A DNA stretch of 6,541 nt from an uncultured Bacteroidia bacterium (GCA_903859795.1 CAIOOC010000078.1:1-6541); one strand, 5' to 3'; counted from the stretch's first letter, positions 1 through 6,541 are shown. Made by a program: numbers and translations. Notes: generated by a model not told the origin, from the letters alone.

Positions 1-1133
1 ATCTCTATCGAATCAGGCAGTTGACGCTCCTCGATCTTCATCCGTATCAGTTGTTCTATATTTCCTAGGTGAAAGTCCTCTTCTGGTCCGATAAATGAAA
101 TAGCCACCCCTTCAGTATTTGCGCGTGCTGTTCGGCCAATCCGGTGAATATAATCTTCATATCTGGGTGGAAGATCAAAATTGATTACATGGGATATTTT
201 ACTTACATCTATCCCTCTGGCAGAAACATCTGTTGAAACCAGTACCCTTACGCCACCTCCCTTAAAAGCTTCGATTGTGTTAATTCTGGAGCTCTGGGCT
301 TTATTGGAATGTAGAATCCGCACCTCTCCTTCCGTTTTTTTCTTGATTACCTTATATACCGCTTCAGCATTTTCCTTTGTACGGCAAAAGATAATCACGC
401 GTTTAAATTCTTCTTCATCGTTTAACAGGTAATTTATGAAATTCAGTTTTGTTCTGAAATTTGGTACCCTGTAGAAATATTGCTTTACCTTTTCAACAGG
501 TGTAGCAGATGGTGCAACTTCGACTCGCTCAGGAAAAGTAAGAAATTCATGGCTCATGGTTTCGATGCTCTCAGAGAAGGTTGCCGAAAACAGCAAGTTT
601 TGTCTCCGGGGCGGAATCACCTCAAAGAGCTTGTTGAGTTGCGGCATGAAACCCATGTCAAGCATACGGTCTGCTTCGTCCACAACAAGAGTTTTTACAC
701 TTTTCATTGCAAAAGCTCCTGCACGGTAAAGTTCCCATAAACGACCGGGTGTTGCAACCAGAATATCAACTCCCGGCTCAAGAAGTGCTGCATGTTTTGT
801 CCAGCCAATTCCGCCATAAATAGCCGCATGGCGGATATTGGTGTATTGTGATAATTCTGCAATATCCTCACCAACCTGAATCGAAAGTTCGCGTGTGGGA
901 ACCAGTACAATGGCTCTGGGATCTTTCCCTTCGGCTTTTACAAGCTTCATCAATAGTGGGATGATATATGCAGCTGTTTTACCGGTCCCGGTCTGCGCAA
1001 TTCCCAAAATATCCTTGCCCGACTTAATCACAGGAATGGCCTGCTCCTGGATTGGGGTTGGTGTTGTAAATCCAATTTCCTCCAATGCTTTTAAAACCGA
1101 TTTACCAATCCCCAATCCTTCAAATGTTGTCAT
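1..1133 (-). CDS. rhlE: RhlE-type DEAD-box ATP-dependent RNA helicase (C-terminal end missing)
   Basis: This enzyme unwinds short RNA duplexes using ATP in the cytoplasm; RhlE-class helicases act in ribosome assembly, RNA decay and cold adaptation. The 377 visible codons carry both RecA-like domains. Domain 1 has the Q motif (F4 and TPIQ near 26-29), Walker A AQTGTGKT at 46-53, PTREL at 79-83, DEAD at 152-155 and SAT at 183-185. Domain 2 has IIFCRT near 247-252, STDVSARGID at 300-309 and HRIGRTAR at 330-337. All catalytic motifs are intact. The frame stays open to the window edge, so only the C-terminal tail, often basic and variable in this family, is missing. The ATG at 1133 was chosen because the protein then begins MTTFEGLGI, the usual few residues before the Q motif, and a promoter lies directly upstream. 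The RhlE label comes from motif wording such as RQNLLFSATF; a related DEAD-box subfamily is possible. Confidence 0.95.
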   Translation of the reverse strand, partial: MTTFEGLGIGKSVLKALEEIGFTTPTPIQEQAIPVIKSGKDILGIAQTGTGKTAAYIIPLLMKLVKAEGKDPRAIVLVPTRELSIQVGEDIAELSQYTNIRHAAIYGGIGWTKHAALLEPGVDILVATPGRLWELYRAGAFAMKSVKTLVVDEADRMLDMGFMPQLNKLFEVIPPRRQNLLFSATFSESIETMSHEFLTFPERVEVAPSATPVEKVKQYFYRVPNFRTKLNFINYLLNDEEEFKRVIIFCRTKENAEAVYKVIKKKTEGEVRILHSNKAQSSRINTIEAFKGGGVRVLVSTDVSARGIDVSKISHVINFDLPPRYEDYIHRIGRTARANTEGVAISFIGPEEDFHLGNIEQLIRMKIEERQLPDSIE

Positions 1134-1154
1134 TCTCGATAAATTAATATGCTG

Positions 1155-1183
1155 CAAAGGTAACTTTTCTTTGTCAGAATCAA
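1155..1183 (-). promoter_or_regulatory. Bacteroidota-type promoter of the rhlE helicase gene
   Basis: On the minus strand a TACCTTTG box (1162-1155) matches the Bacteroidota -7 consensus TAnnTTTG exactly. A TTG trinucleotide (1183-1181), the core of the -33 element, lies 18 bp upstream. Transcription would start about six bases after the box, near 1149, giving a leader of roughly 15 bases before the ATG at 1133. The helicase therefore probably has its own promoter even though dprA lies upstream on the same strand. The assignment is by consensus only. Confidence 0.6.
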
Positions 1184-1232
1184 TCCTTAGGTCTTAATTG
1201 TTTGACTGGATGATGTTTATTGATTTCAATGC

Positions 1233-1262
1233 AGGATAAAAAGGCGTTAGGCTTTTCGTCCT
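1233..1262 (-). terminator. Weak imperfect hairpin between dprA and rhlE, possible terminator
   Basis: An inverted repeat pairs AGGA (1233-1236) with TCCT (1259-1262) and AAAAG (1239-1243) with CTTTT (1252-1256). A 2x2 internal mismatch separates the two arms, and the loop is eight bases. It starts 57 bp past the dprA stop and before the helicase promoter, where a terminator would be useful. The stem is AT-rich and no long T run follows it on the minus strand, so termination is doubtful. Confidence 0.25.
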
Positions 1263-1318
1263 TTAGGATGTCAATCACTCTAAATCCTAAATATCAAATA
1301 AGAAGAAGTAAATTCTAC

Positions 1319-2428
1319 TCAGAGAACCTTAAATACTTTTCCAGGAAGTCCTTTAACTATTCCAGCAAATTCGAGATTGAGCAGGGTTGGGGAAACTTTG
1401 TTCATAGGCAATGATGTTTTGATACAAATCATGTCAATGGGTGTTTCACCTTGGTTGCGGAGCAGATCAACAATCAATTTTTCATCCTGGCTGAAGTCAT
1501 AAAAAAGGCATGGCTGAACAGCATCTGGTTGGCTTTGGCAAGCGCTCCAGTTCATTACATATTCCAAATCTGAAACAGTTTCGATCAGAGATGCACGGTT
1601 TGATTTAATTAAGAAATGACAACCCTCCGCATATACATCACCTACTCTACCCGGGAAAGCAAATACATCGCGGTTATATGAATTGGCAATGTCTGCAGTG
1701 ACCAGGGCGCCCCCCTTTTTTGCTGACTCAACTACAACTGTTGCATCTGACATCCCTGCGATTATGCGGTTTCGCCTTAGAAAATTGGTTCTTTCGATTG
1801 TCGAAAAACTTAAAAAGTCAGATACAAGCCCTCCGTTTTTTTCGACCATTTCCCTGGCTATAGGGGTATGTAACGAGGGATATACGGTTTCAAGGCCGTG
1901 CCCCAATACGGCCACAGTAGGCAATCCAGTCCGAAGTGCAGCCTTATGAGACTGAATATCTATTCCATAGGCTAATCCGCTAACTATCAGAATCCTGTAT
2001 CCCCGTTCCTTCAGTATTGAAATAAATTGATCGACCATTTTCCTCCCGTAATCGGTGGCGTGCCTGGTTCCCACGATGCTGATTGCTTTTGGATAATTCA
2101 GGTCGGGATTTCCTTTTACATACAGGACAATCGGGGCATCTGCACACCCAAGCAATCGCTGGGGATAATCTTCATCAAGGTAAAAAAGGGCCTTCACATT
2201 ATTTTTTACGAGAAATTCTACCTCCTGAGATGCTCGTGACATTACTCTGGATTCTAAAATATTCTTTGCAAGAATACTTCCTACGCCGGGAATTTTTCGT
2301 AATATCTTCTCTTTTTCTGTGAATACCTGTTCGGCAGAACCGGTATAGGCGATAAGCGATTTTGCAGTCACACTTCCAATTCCCGGAACCAAAGAGAGGG
2401 CAATTTTAAAAATAAGATCATCTTGCAT
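1319..2428 (-). CDS. dprA: DNA-processing protein DprA (Smf)
   Basis: DprA binds incoming single-stranded DNA during natural transformation and loads RecA on it; many bacteria not known to be competent also keep the gene. The 369-residue protein has two helix-hairpin-helix-like repeats at the N-terminus (VPGIGSVTAKSLI at 14-26 and IPGVGSILAKNIL at 46-58). The DprA Rossmann-like domain follows, with the SIVGTR strand-loop at 117-122, SGLAYGID at 150-157, FLRRNRIIAG at 216-225, GALVTA at 240-245 and FAFPG at 256-260. A winged-helix-like domain follows from about 313 to 369. The frame could be extended 13 codons to a TTG at 2467. I prefer the ATG at 2428 because the protein then starts MQDDLIFKIALSLVPG, as is typical for the family, whereas the extension is unlike it. 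The RRM gene ends 41 bp upstream on the same strand, so the two are probably co-transcribed. No recognisable ribosome-binding site is seen. Confidence 0.95.
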   Translation of the reverse strand: MQDDLIFKIALSLVPGIGSVTAKSLIAYTGSAEQVFTEKEKILRKIPGVGSILAKNILESRVMSRASQEVEFLVKNNVKALFYLDEDYPQRLLGCADAPIVLYVKGNPDLNYPKAISIVGTRHATDYGRKMVDQFISILKERGYRILIVSGLAYGIDIQSHKAALRTGLPTVAVLGHGLETVYPSLHTPIAREMVEKNGGLVSDFLSFSTIERTNFLRRNRIIAGMSDATVVVESAKKGGALVTADIANSYNRDVFAFPGRVGDVYAEGCHFLIKSNRASLIETVSDLEYVMNWSACQSQPDAVQPCLFYDFSQDEKLIVDLLRNQGETPIDMICIKTSLPMNKVSPTLLNLEFAGIVKGLPGKVFKVL

Positions 2429-2435
2429 GATGCAA
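2423..2435. repeat. Perfect 13-bp palindrome over the dprA start codon
   Basis: TTGCAT and ATGCAA flank a single central base at 2429. The dprA ATG (2428-2426 on the minus strand) lies inside one arm. As RNA it could form a short stem of five base pairs with a three-base loop that includes part of the start codon. As DNA it could be a small dyad operator site. Such a short palindrome can also arise by chance. Confidence 0.5.
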
Positions 2436-2469
2436 AGTCGCTTTGGATTTCCATAACTTATTTTCAAAA

Positions 2470-2886
2470 CTAATATAGATCCCTATTCCTGAGACCACTT
2501 CCACGATAACCATAGTTTCTCGTACTGCTTTGGCCTGAAAGATATTTAGGATTTAAAGATGAATCCCGAATATATTCATGTTGATTCCACACCGTTATCG
2601 TCCGGTTAGCATGAAATTGACTCCCGGCTCCGTTAGGCCTGATGTTATTTGGTTGTGAGTTTTTCACTCTAATAACTGAATCCTGAAACACAGATGAGTC
2701 TAATTCTTTTAATGCTTCATTAGCCTCTTCAATATTTGGCATTTCAACGAAGCCATAATTTTTTGATCTTCCTGTAAAATGATCCATAATGACTTTAACA
2801 GTGGTCACTAACCCGTAATGTGCAAAAAGTCTTTGCAAGTCCTTAGAGGTGGTGGCCGGATTAAGTTTTGCTACAAATAGGTTCAT
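2470..2886 (-). CDS. Small single-RRM RNA-binding protein
   Basis: This 138-residue protein has one RNA-recognition motif over about residues 1-78 and binds RNA through it; its targets cannot be told from sequence. The RNP2 strand is LFVAKL at 3-8 and the RNP1 strand is KNYGFVEM at 42-49. The three aromatic residues expected to stack on bases are present as F4, Y44 and F46. Two usual positions differ: RNP2 ends KL rather than NL, and RNP1 has Asn43 where Gly is usual. Small RRM proteins are common in Bacteroidota and Cyanobacteria and are often linked to cold response or post-transcriptional control. The 60-residue tail is polar and rich in Asn, Ser, Arg and Tyr (for example RNYGYRGSG at 123-131), probably disordered, and less repetitive than the Gly/Arg tails usual in this group. 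The ATG at 2886 gives the expected RRM beginning right at residue 2. It is divergent from dnaG and precedes dprA. Confidence 0.88.
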   Translation of the reverse strand: MNLFVAKLNPATTSKDLQRLFAHYGLVTTVKVIMDHFTGRSKNYGFVEMPNIEEANEALKELDSSVFQDSVIRVKNSQPNNIRPNGAGSQFHANRTITVWNQHEYIRDSSLNPKYLSGQSSTRNYGYRGSGLRNRDLY

Positions 2887-2918
2887 ATTAACTTTCGGTT
2901 TAGATTATAAGAGAGCTG

Positions 2919-3036
2919 AAAAAAAATATTTAATAGTTGAGGTGAGATGTGACAGATTGCGGATATCAGGCCTCTTTTGACTGATTTTAATAACTATACG
3001 GCATTATTTCCTGTAAAGTTAAAAAAAATAGTTGAG
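2919..3036 (+). repeat. Direct repeat in the RRM-dnaG intergenic region
   Basis: The ten bases AATAGTTGAG occur at 2932-2941 and again at 3027-3036, 95 bp apart. Each copy is associated with a run of eight A (2919-2926 and 3021-3028). Apart from these and the dnaG promoter box, the 230-bp divergent region 2887-3116 shows no gene and no convincing RNA structure. The A runs could bend DNA or act as upstream promoter elements for either gene; this is inference, and in AT-rich DNA chance is possible. Confidence 0.4.
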
Positions 3037-3103
3037 AAATGTATGGCTGGAAACTGCCTGTTTTTTTGATCATTTAAAGTATTTTCTCCTGTCCAGTTTT
3101 CAT

Positions 3104-3111
3104 TACCTTTG
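3104..3111 (+). promoter_or_regulatory. TACCTTTG -7 promoter box immediately before dnaG
   Basis: TACCTTTG matches the Bacteroidota -7 consensus TAnnTTTG exactly and shares the ten bases TTACCTTTGC with the rhlE promoter on the other strand. Only five bases separate it from the dnaG ATG, so a normal transcription start would fall at or within a base or two of the start codon. The -33 position, 18 bp upstream (3083-3085), reads TTT rather than TTG and is a partial match only. Confidence 0.55.
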
Positions 3112-3116
3112 CTGAT

Positions 3117-5072
3117 ATGATTGACCAGGGAACCATACAACAAATACTTGACGCCGCTGAAATTGCCGATGTAGTGGGTGATTTTGTAACTTTAAAGCGA
3201 CGCGGTACCAGTATGATTGGCTTATGTCCATTTCACAACGAGAAGACACCCTCGTTTAATGTTTCTCAGGCAAAGGGAATTTATAAATGTTTCGGATGTG
3301 GTAAAGGTGGATCATCGGTAAATTTCATCATGGAACATGAGCATTTATCTTATGTCGATGCACTTCGGTGGCTTGCAAATAAATACCACATTGAGGTCAG
3401 GGAGAAGGAAGAGAATCCTGAAGATATCAAAGAGAGGAACGATCGCGAAAGCCAGTTAATTGTCTCTGAGTTTGCACAAAAATTCTTCACCGATCAGCTT
3501 TGGGAGTCCAACCAGGGGCGGTTAATCGGCCTCTCATATCTGCGACAACGGGGAATGAGAGATGATATTATAAAAAAGTTTGGGATTGGCTATTGCCCTG
3601 ATGGTAAAGACATAATGACAAGTGCAGCCATTAAGGAGGGTTTCAAAATGGAATACCTTGAAAAGACAGGGCTGACAATTAAACGTGATGAGTGGATAAG
3701 AGACAGGTTTTCCGGCAGGATGATGTTCCCGATTCATGGAATTTCAGGCAGAGTAATTGGCTTTGGAGGCCGCACTCTATCACAGGACAAAACAATAGCC
3801 AAATACCTCAATTCTCCCGAATCAGATATCTACCATAAAAGTCGTGTACTTTATGGAATTTTTCAAGCCAAAAGGGCTATAATCCAGGAAGATAAATGCT
3901 ATCTCGTTGAGGGATATACAGATGTGACATCCCTCCACCAATCGGGAATCGAGAATGTTGTTGCCTCTTCTGGAACATCACTGACAATTGATCAGATCAG
4001 GCTTATCCGGAGGTTTACAAATAATGTTACAATAATTTATGACGGTGATCAGGCCGGGATAAAGGCCTCAATGCGTGGTATAGATATGGTTCTTGAAGAG
4101 GGAATTAATGTAAAAGTGCTTCCACTACCGGAAGGTGAAGATCCTGATTCTTTTTCGAGATCGATGAGTGCAACCCAGTTGGCAGAATATATTCGTTCAA
4201 ATGAAACCGATTTCATAAAATTCAAAACTAAATTATTACTCGCAGGTGTGCAGAATGACCCGATTAGCCGGGCAAAGCTCATTACCGATATTGTAAGTTC
4301 AATCGCCGTTATCCCGGCAGAAATCGTAAGATCAGAATACCTCAAAGAGTGCAGCAGACTTCTTGACGTTCGTGAGGCAGTACTTTACAATGAAATTCGT
4401 AAGCTCAAGGTAAAATCTGAAGACGAGATGATCAAACATCAGGAACGCGAGCTTCTAAAGGATACCAATTTAAAGGTTCAGCCTTCATTTGACCTGGTTC
4501 CCGAGGTTAATCCCTGCGAAAACGAAGAACGCGAACTGCTTAAGTTATTGCTGAAATATGGAACACACAAAATCTTTGAAGTTGAGAATCCCGAAAACGG
4601 AGAATCAAATGCAGTTGATGTGGCGACATATATCCTTTCGGAGTTGGAGGCCGACCAGATGGTATCTGTAAATCCGGCTATCAGAGTGATTTTTGAAGAA
4701 TATCGCCTTCATTCAGATGACGAAAACTTCGATGCGGTTAAACATTTCGTCAATCATTCCGACCGACAGATCAGTCAGTTGGTTTCAGATATCCTGTCCG
4801 AAAAGAATAAATTAAGTGATTTCTGGAGAAAGAAAGGTAGTTATATTGAGGAAGAGCACCAAATTCTTCATCAGTTAGTCCCCAAGGTGCTGCAAGAATG
4901 CAAGCTACGATACATAACCTTTTTAATTGCCCAGGCTGAACAGGGAATACGGAAAGCCGCCCAGAATCATGATGATGAGGCCGTGAGTGATTTCCAAAAA
5001 CGTTACCAAAAACTTAAAACAGTGGAGCGTCTTCTTTGTGGTCATCTTGGCAAAAGAACGATAACATCGTGA
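3117..5072 (+). CDS. dnaG: DNA primase DnaG
   Basis: DnaG makes the short RNA primers that start Okazaki fragments and works with the replicative helicase DnaB at the fork. The 651-residue protein has an N-terminal CHC2 zinc finger with ligands C37, H40, C58 and C61. The RNA polymerase core domain begins at about 118, with the basic stretch RFSGRMMFPI near 197-206 and KYLNSPES near 229-236. The TOPRIM fold has VEGYTDV at 264-270 (catalytic E265), YDGDQAG at 308-314 (metal-binding D309 and D311) and EDPDSF at 341-346. The C-terminal part, about 465-651, is poorly conserved and should be the helical DnaB-interacting domain. The length fits Bacteroidota primases, which exceed the roughly 580 residues of E. 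coli. The ATG at 3117 gives the family start MIDQ. No ribosome-binding site is seen, and a promoter box lies five bases upstream. It probably leads a plus-strand group with the gene that starts 57 bp downstream. Confidence 0.98.
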   Translation: MIDQGTIQQILDAAEIADVVGDFVTLKRRGTSMIGLCPFHNEKTPSFNVSQAKGIYKCFGCGKGGSSVNFIMEHEHLSYVDALRWLANKYHIEVREKEENPEDIKERNDRESQLIVSEFAQKFFTDQLWESNQGRLIGLSYLRQRGMRDDIIKKFGIGYCPDGKDIMTSAAIKEGFKMEYLEKTGLTIKRDEWIRDRFSGRMMFPIHGISGRVIGFGGRTLSQDKTIAKYLNSPESDIYHKSRVLYGIFQAKRAIIQEDKCYLVEGYTDVTSLHQSGIENVVASSGTSLTIDQIRLIRRFTNNVTIIYDGDQAGIKASMRGIDMVLEEGINVKVLPLPEGEDPDSFSRSMSATQLAEYIRSNETDFIKFKTKLLLAGVQNDPISRAKLITDIVSSIAVIPAEIVRSEYLKECSRLLDVREAVLYNEIRKLKVKSEDEMIKHQERELLKDTNLKVQPSFDLVPEVNPCENEERELLKLLLKYGTHKIFEVENPENGESNAVDVATYILSELEADQMVSVNPAIRVIFEEYRLHSDDENFDAVKHFVNHSDRQISQLVSDILSEKNKLSDFWRKKGSYIEEEHQILHQLVPKVLQECKLRYITFLIAQAEQGIRKAAQNHDDEAVSDFQKRYQKLKTVERLLCGHLGKRTITS

Positions 5073-5129
5073 CCTGATGGCAATTATTTCGTCCAGATAT
5101 GTTTTTTGTAAAATATAATTAGATAGACT

Positions 5130-5609
5130 ATGAAACAAGAATTTGAGATTGTAACCAATGGGATAATTTCCCTTGTCGTAGAATGGGAAAATAAGCTTAG
5201 AATGCTTCAGGATGAGGTGATTTCAGAACGCAGAAACAGCCAGGACCGCACTATCAAACAGATTCTTGGACATTTAATTGATTCAGCATCAAATAATACC
5301 CACAGGTATATCCATTTACAATATCAGAATAGTCCCTTGAACTTTCCTAATTATGCGACGAATGGGAACAATGACCGGTGGATAGCGATTCAGAATTATC
5401 AGCAGGAGAGTTGGGAAAATATGATTCAATTGTGGAAATACATAAACCTGCACCTTGTACATGTTATTCAAAATATTAAAGATGACAAGCTGGAAAATTT
5501 GTGGATGGCTTCAGATGAAACAGAGGTTTCTCTTAAAGACCAGGTCTTGTATTATCTGAAACACTTGCAGCTGCATCTGAAGGAAATTGACGAATTAATA
5601 AATAGTTGA
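5130..5609 (+). CDS. DinB/YfiT-superfamily four-helix protein, putative metal-dependent
   Basis: This 159-residue protein fits the DinB_2 (DinB/YfiT) fold, a four-helix bundle that binds a divalent metal through three histidines. The likely ligands are H48, in ILGHLIDSASNN at 46-56, and H145 and H149, in the C-terminal helix sequence YLKHLQLHLKEI (142-153) with HxxxH spacing. Characterised relatives include thiol-S-transferases that use bacillithiol or mycothiol, and maleylpyruvate isomerases, but most members have no known substrate. It has no signal peptide or membrane segment, so it should be cytoplasmic. It is unrelated to DNA polymerase IV, also called DinB. It lies 57 bp after dnaG and 63 bp before the dehydrogenase gene on the same strand, so it could share a transcript with either. 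A TATGTTTT sequence (5098-5105) resembles a -7 box but has no clear -33 partner. Fold assignment is good; function is unknown. Confidence 0.85.
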   Translation: MKQEFEIVTNGIISLVVEWENKLRMLQDEVISERRNSQDRTIKQILGHLIDSASNNTHRYIHLQYQNSPLNFPNYATNGNNDRWIAIQNYQQESWENMIQLWKYINLHLVHVIQNIKDDKLENLWMASDETEVSLKDQVLYYLKHLQLHLKEIDELINS

Positions 5610-5654
5610 CAGGAAATATCCTACCTCATGCAAAGTTAACTTGTTTAATAATTT

Positions 5655-5662
5655 TACCTTCA
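5655..5662 (+). promoter_or_regulatory. Degenerate -7-like box before the dehydrogenase gene
   Basis: TACCTTCA resembles the TAnnTTTG -7 element with two mismatches in the TTTG part, and ends ten bases before the ATG at 5673. The nearest TTG upstream (5641-5643) is only 11 bp away, too close for a standard -33 element. The site is suggestive only because two other genes in this window have TACCTT boxes just before their starts. Confidence 0.2.
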
Positions 5663-5672
5663 AAAGATAAAT

Positions 5673-6541
5673 ATGATATTTGTTACGGGTGGCACTGGAA
5701 TAGTTGGGGCTCACTTATTGTACGACATGGCCTTGAAGGGGACGAAAGTTCGTGCACTAAAACGAAGAGAAAGCTGCCTGCAGCAAACCGAAAAGATATT
5801 TTCATTTTATAGCAATGACTATCAGTCTCTTCTTGATTCAATTGAATGGGTTGATGGGAATATTCTTGATAAAGATGGGCTCCGCGAACTTTTAATTGGA
5901 ATCGATCAGATTTTTCATGTGGCAGCCTTTATGTCTTTCGATCCCAGGAAGGGGAGCGAAATCATTCATACCAATTGCGATGGTACTGCAAATCTTGTAG
6001 AACTGGCAGTCGAATTGGGAATACATCGCTTTTGCCATGTCAGCTCGATTGGGGCACTCGGCTCTCCACCCGAGGGAATTGAAGCAACAGAAGAACATCC
6101 ATGGCGAAATTCAAGAGATCATTCGGCCTATTCCGAGAGCAAATATCTTTCAGAGATGGAAGTTTGGCGTGGAATCTTACAGGGTTTGGATGCTGTGATT
6201 GTGAATCCGTCAGTTATTATTGCCCCTGGCGACTGGAAATCGGGAAGTTCCATTCTTTTTTCAAAGGTATGGCGCGGAATGAAATTTTATACCAAAGGTG
6301 GAACCGGTTTCGTTGACGTCAGAGATGTGATTAGGGCCATACAACATCTGATGGCAGACGATTCATGGGAAATTGTTAAAAACCAACGTTATATATTAAA
6401 TGCTAAAAATATTCCTTTTCGTGAATTCTTTAATCAGGTTGCTGACTGTCTCGGAGTGAAGAGACCAAATATCTTTGCAGGCAAAAGGCTGCTTCAGTTT
6501 GCCTGGCGATTATCAGTTCTTTACAGATTTCTGACAGGAGC
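5673..6541 (+). CDS. NAD(P)-dependent epimerase/dehydratase family protein, extended SDR (C-terminal end missing)
   Basis: This is an extended short-chain dehydrogenase/reductase with a Rossmann fold at its N-terminus. The dinucleotide-binding loop is TGGTGIVG at 5-12. D61 in VDGNILD (60-66) fits the acidic residue that contacts adenine, and HVAA at 82-85 is a conserved SDR strand end. The catalytic residues are a Ser of VSS (123-125) with Y153 and K157 in YSESK. NPS at 178-180 and FVDVRDV at 213-219 match the sugar epimerase, 3-beta-hydroxysteroid dehydrogenase and dihydroflavonol reductase-like branches. The substrate cannot be told. The 289 visible codons remain open to the window edge; relatives are usually 320-340 residues, so a few dozen codons are missing. 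The ATG at 5673 gives MIFVTGGTG, the standard beginning of the fold. AAAAGATAA just upstream is at best a weak ribosome-binding site. It follows the DinB-like gene by 63 bp. Confidence 0.93.
   Translation, partial: MIFVTGGTGIVGAHLLYDMALKGTKVRALKRRESCLQQTEKIFSFYSNDYQSLLDSIEWVDGNILDKDGLRELLIGIDQIFHVAAFMSFDPRKGSEIIHTNCDGTANLVELAVELGIHRFCHVSSIGALGSPPEGIEATEEHPWRNSRDHSAYSESKYLSEMEVWRGILQGLDAVIVNPSVIIAPGDWKSGSSILFSKVWRGMKFYTKGGTGFVDVRDVIRAIQHLMADDSWEIVKNQRYILNAKNIPFREFFNQVADCLGVKRPNIFAGKRLLQFAWRLSVLYRFLTG

Noticed and set aside
181..1414. Several plus-strand open frames (for example 181-432, 480-740, 895-1197, 1220-1414)
   Set aside because: They lie opposite the continuous helicase frame or the dprA 3' end, show no recognisable domain, and are antisense shadows.
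1683..2322. Plus-strand open frames opposite dprA (1683-1949, 2027-2239, 2083-2322)
   Set aside because: They are antisense to the well-supported dprA coding sequence and their translations match no family I know.
2465..2467. TTG as the dprA start codon
   Set aside because: The 13 extra residues do not look like the DprA N-terminus, while the ATG at 2428 gives the usual family start.
3041..3067. Possible terminator or small RNA end: GGC and GCC arms followed by seven T
   Set aside because: The stem is only three base pairs with an eight-base loop, and there is no plus-strand gene upstream for it to terminate.
3534..4345. Minus-strand open frames within dnaG (3534-3737, 4049-4345)
   Set aside because: They are antisense to conserved primase core and TOPRIM sequence, so they are shadows.
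4923..5138. Minus-strand frame across the dnaG-DinB gap
   Set aside because: Most of it is antisense to the dnaG 3' end, it has no recognisable domain, and it lacks an evident promoter.
5606..6316. Other frames over the dehydrogenase gene (5606-5812, 5892-6098, 6101-6316)
   Set aside because: The frame starting at 5673 encodes a clear SDR protein without interruption; the others overlap it out of frame or in antisense.
1..6541. Mobile element, defence island, CRISPR array or tRNA/rRNA genes
   Set aside because: I saw no transposase or integrase, no regular spaced repeats, no cloverleaf or rRNA-like stretch, and no shift in base composition; all gene space is explained by six coding sequences.

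Overview
The window looks like ordinary chromosomal DNA from a member of the Bacteroidota. Three things point there. The proteins resemble Bacteroidota versions of DprA, of a small RRM protein, and of a DnaG of about 650 residues. Start codons lack clear Shine-Dalgarno sequences. Two genes have a TACCTTTG box just upstream, which fits the TAnnTTTG -7 promoter element of that phylum. Base composition is moderate, roughly 40% GC by eye, and does not visibly shift along the window. I cannot place it below phylum with confidence.

Left half (1-2886) is all on the minus strand. Read in transcription order, a small single-RRM RNA-binding protein (2886-2470) is followed 41 bp later by the DNA-processing protein DprA (2428-1319). 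After a 185-bp gap with a weak hairpin and a good promoter comes a RhlE-type DEAD-box RNA helicase (1133 to beyond base 1), whose C-terminal end lies outside the window.

A 230-bp divergent intergenic region (2887-3116) separates this block from the plus-strand half. That half holds DNA primase DnaG (3117-5072), a DinB/YfiT-fold four-helix protein (5130-5609), and the first 289 codons of an extended short-chain dehydrogenase (NAD-dependent epimerase or 3-beta-HSD type), which runs off the right edge.

The genes cover replication priming (dnaG), handling of single-stranded DNA in transformation and recombination (dprA), RNA binding and remodelling (RRM protein, RhlE), and two accessory enzymes. 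No mobile element, CRISPR array, tRNA, rRNA or defence system is visible. I did not find a clearly new system. The points most worth a second look are a promoter box so close to the dnaG start that the transcript may be leaderless, the divergent RRM protein paired with dprA, and a perfect palindrome lying over the dprA start codon. No gene-free stretch exceeds 300 bp.
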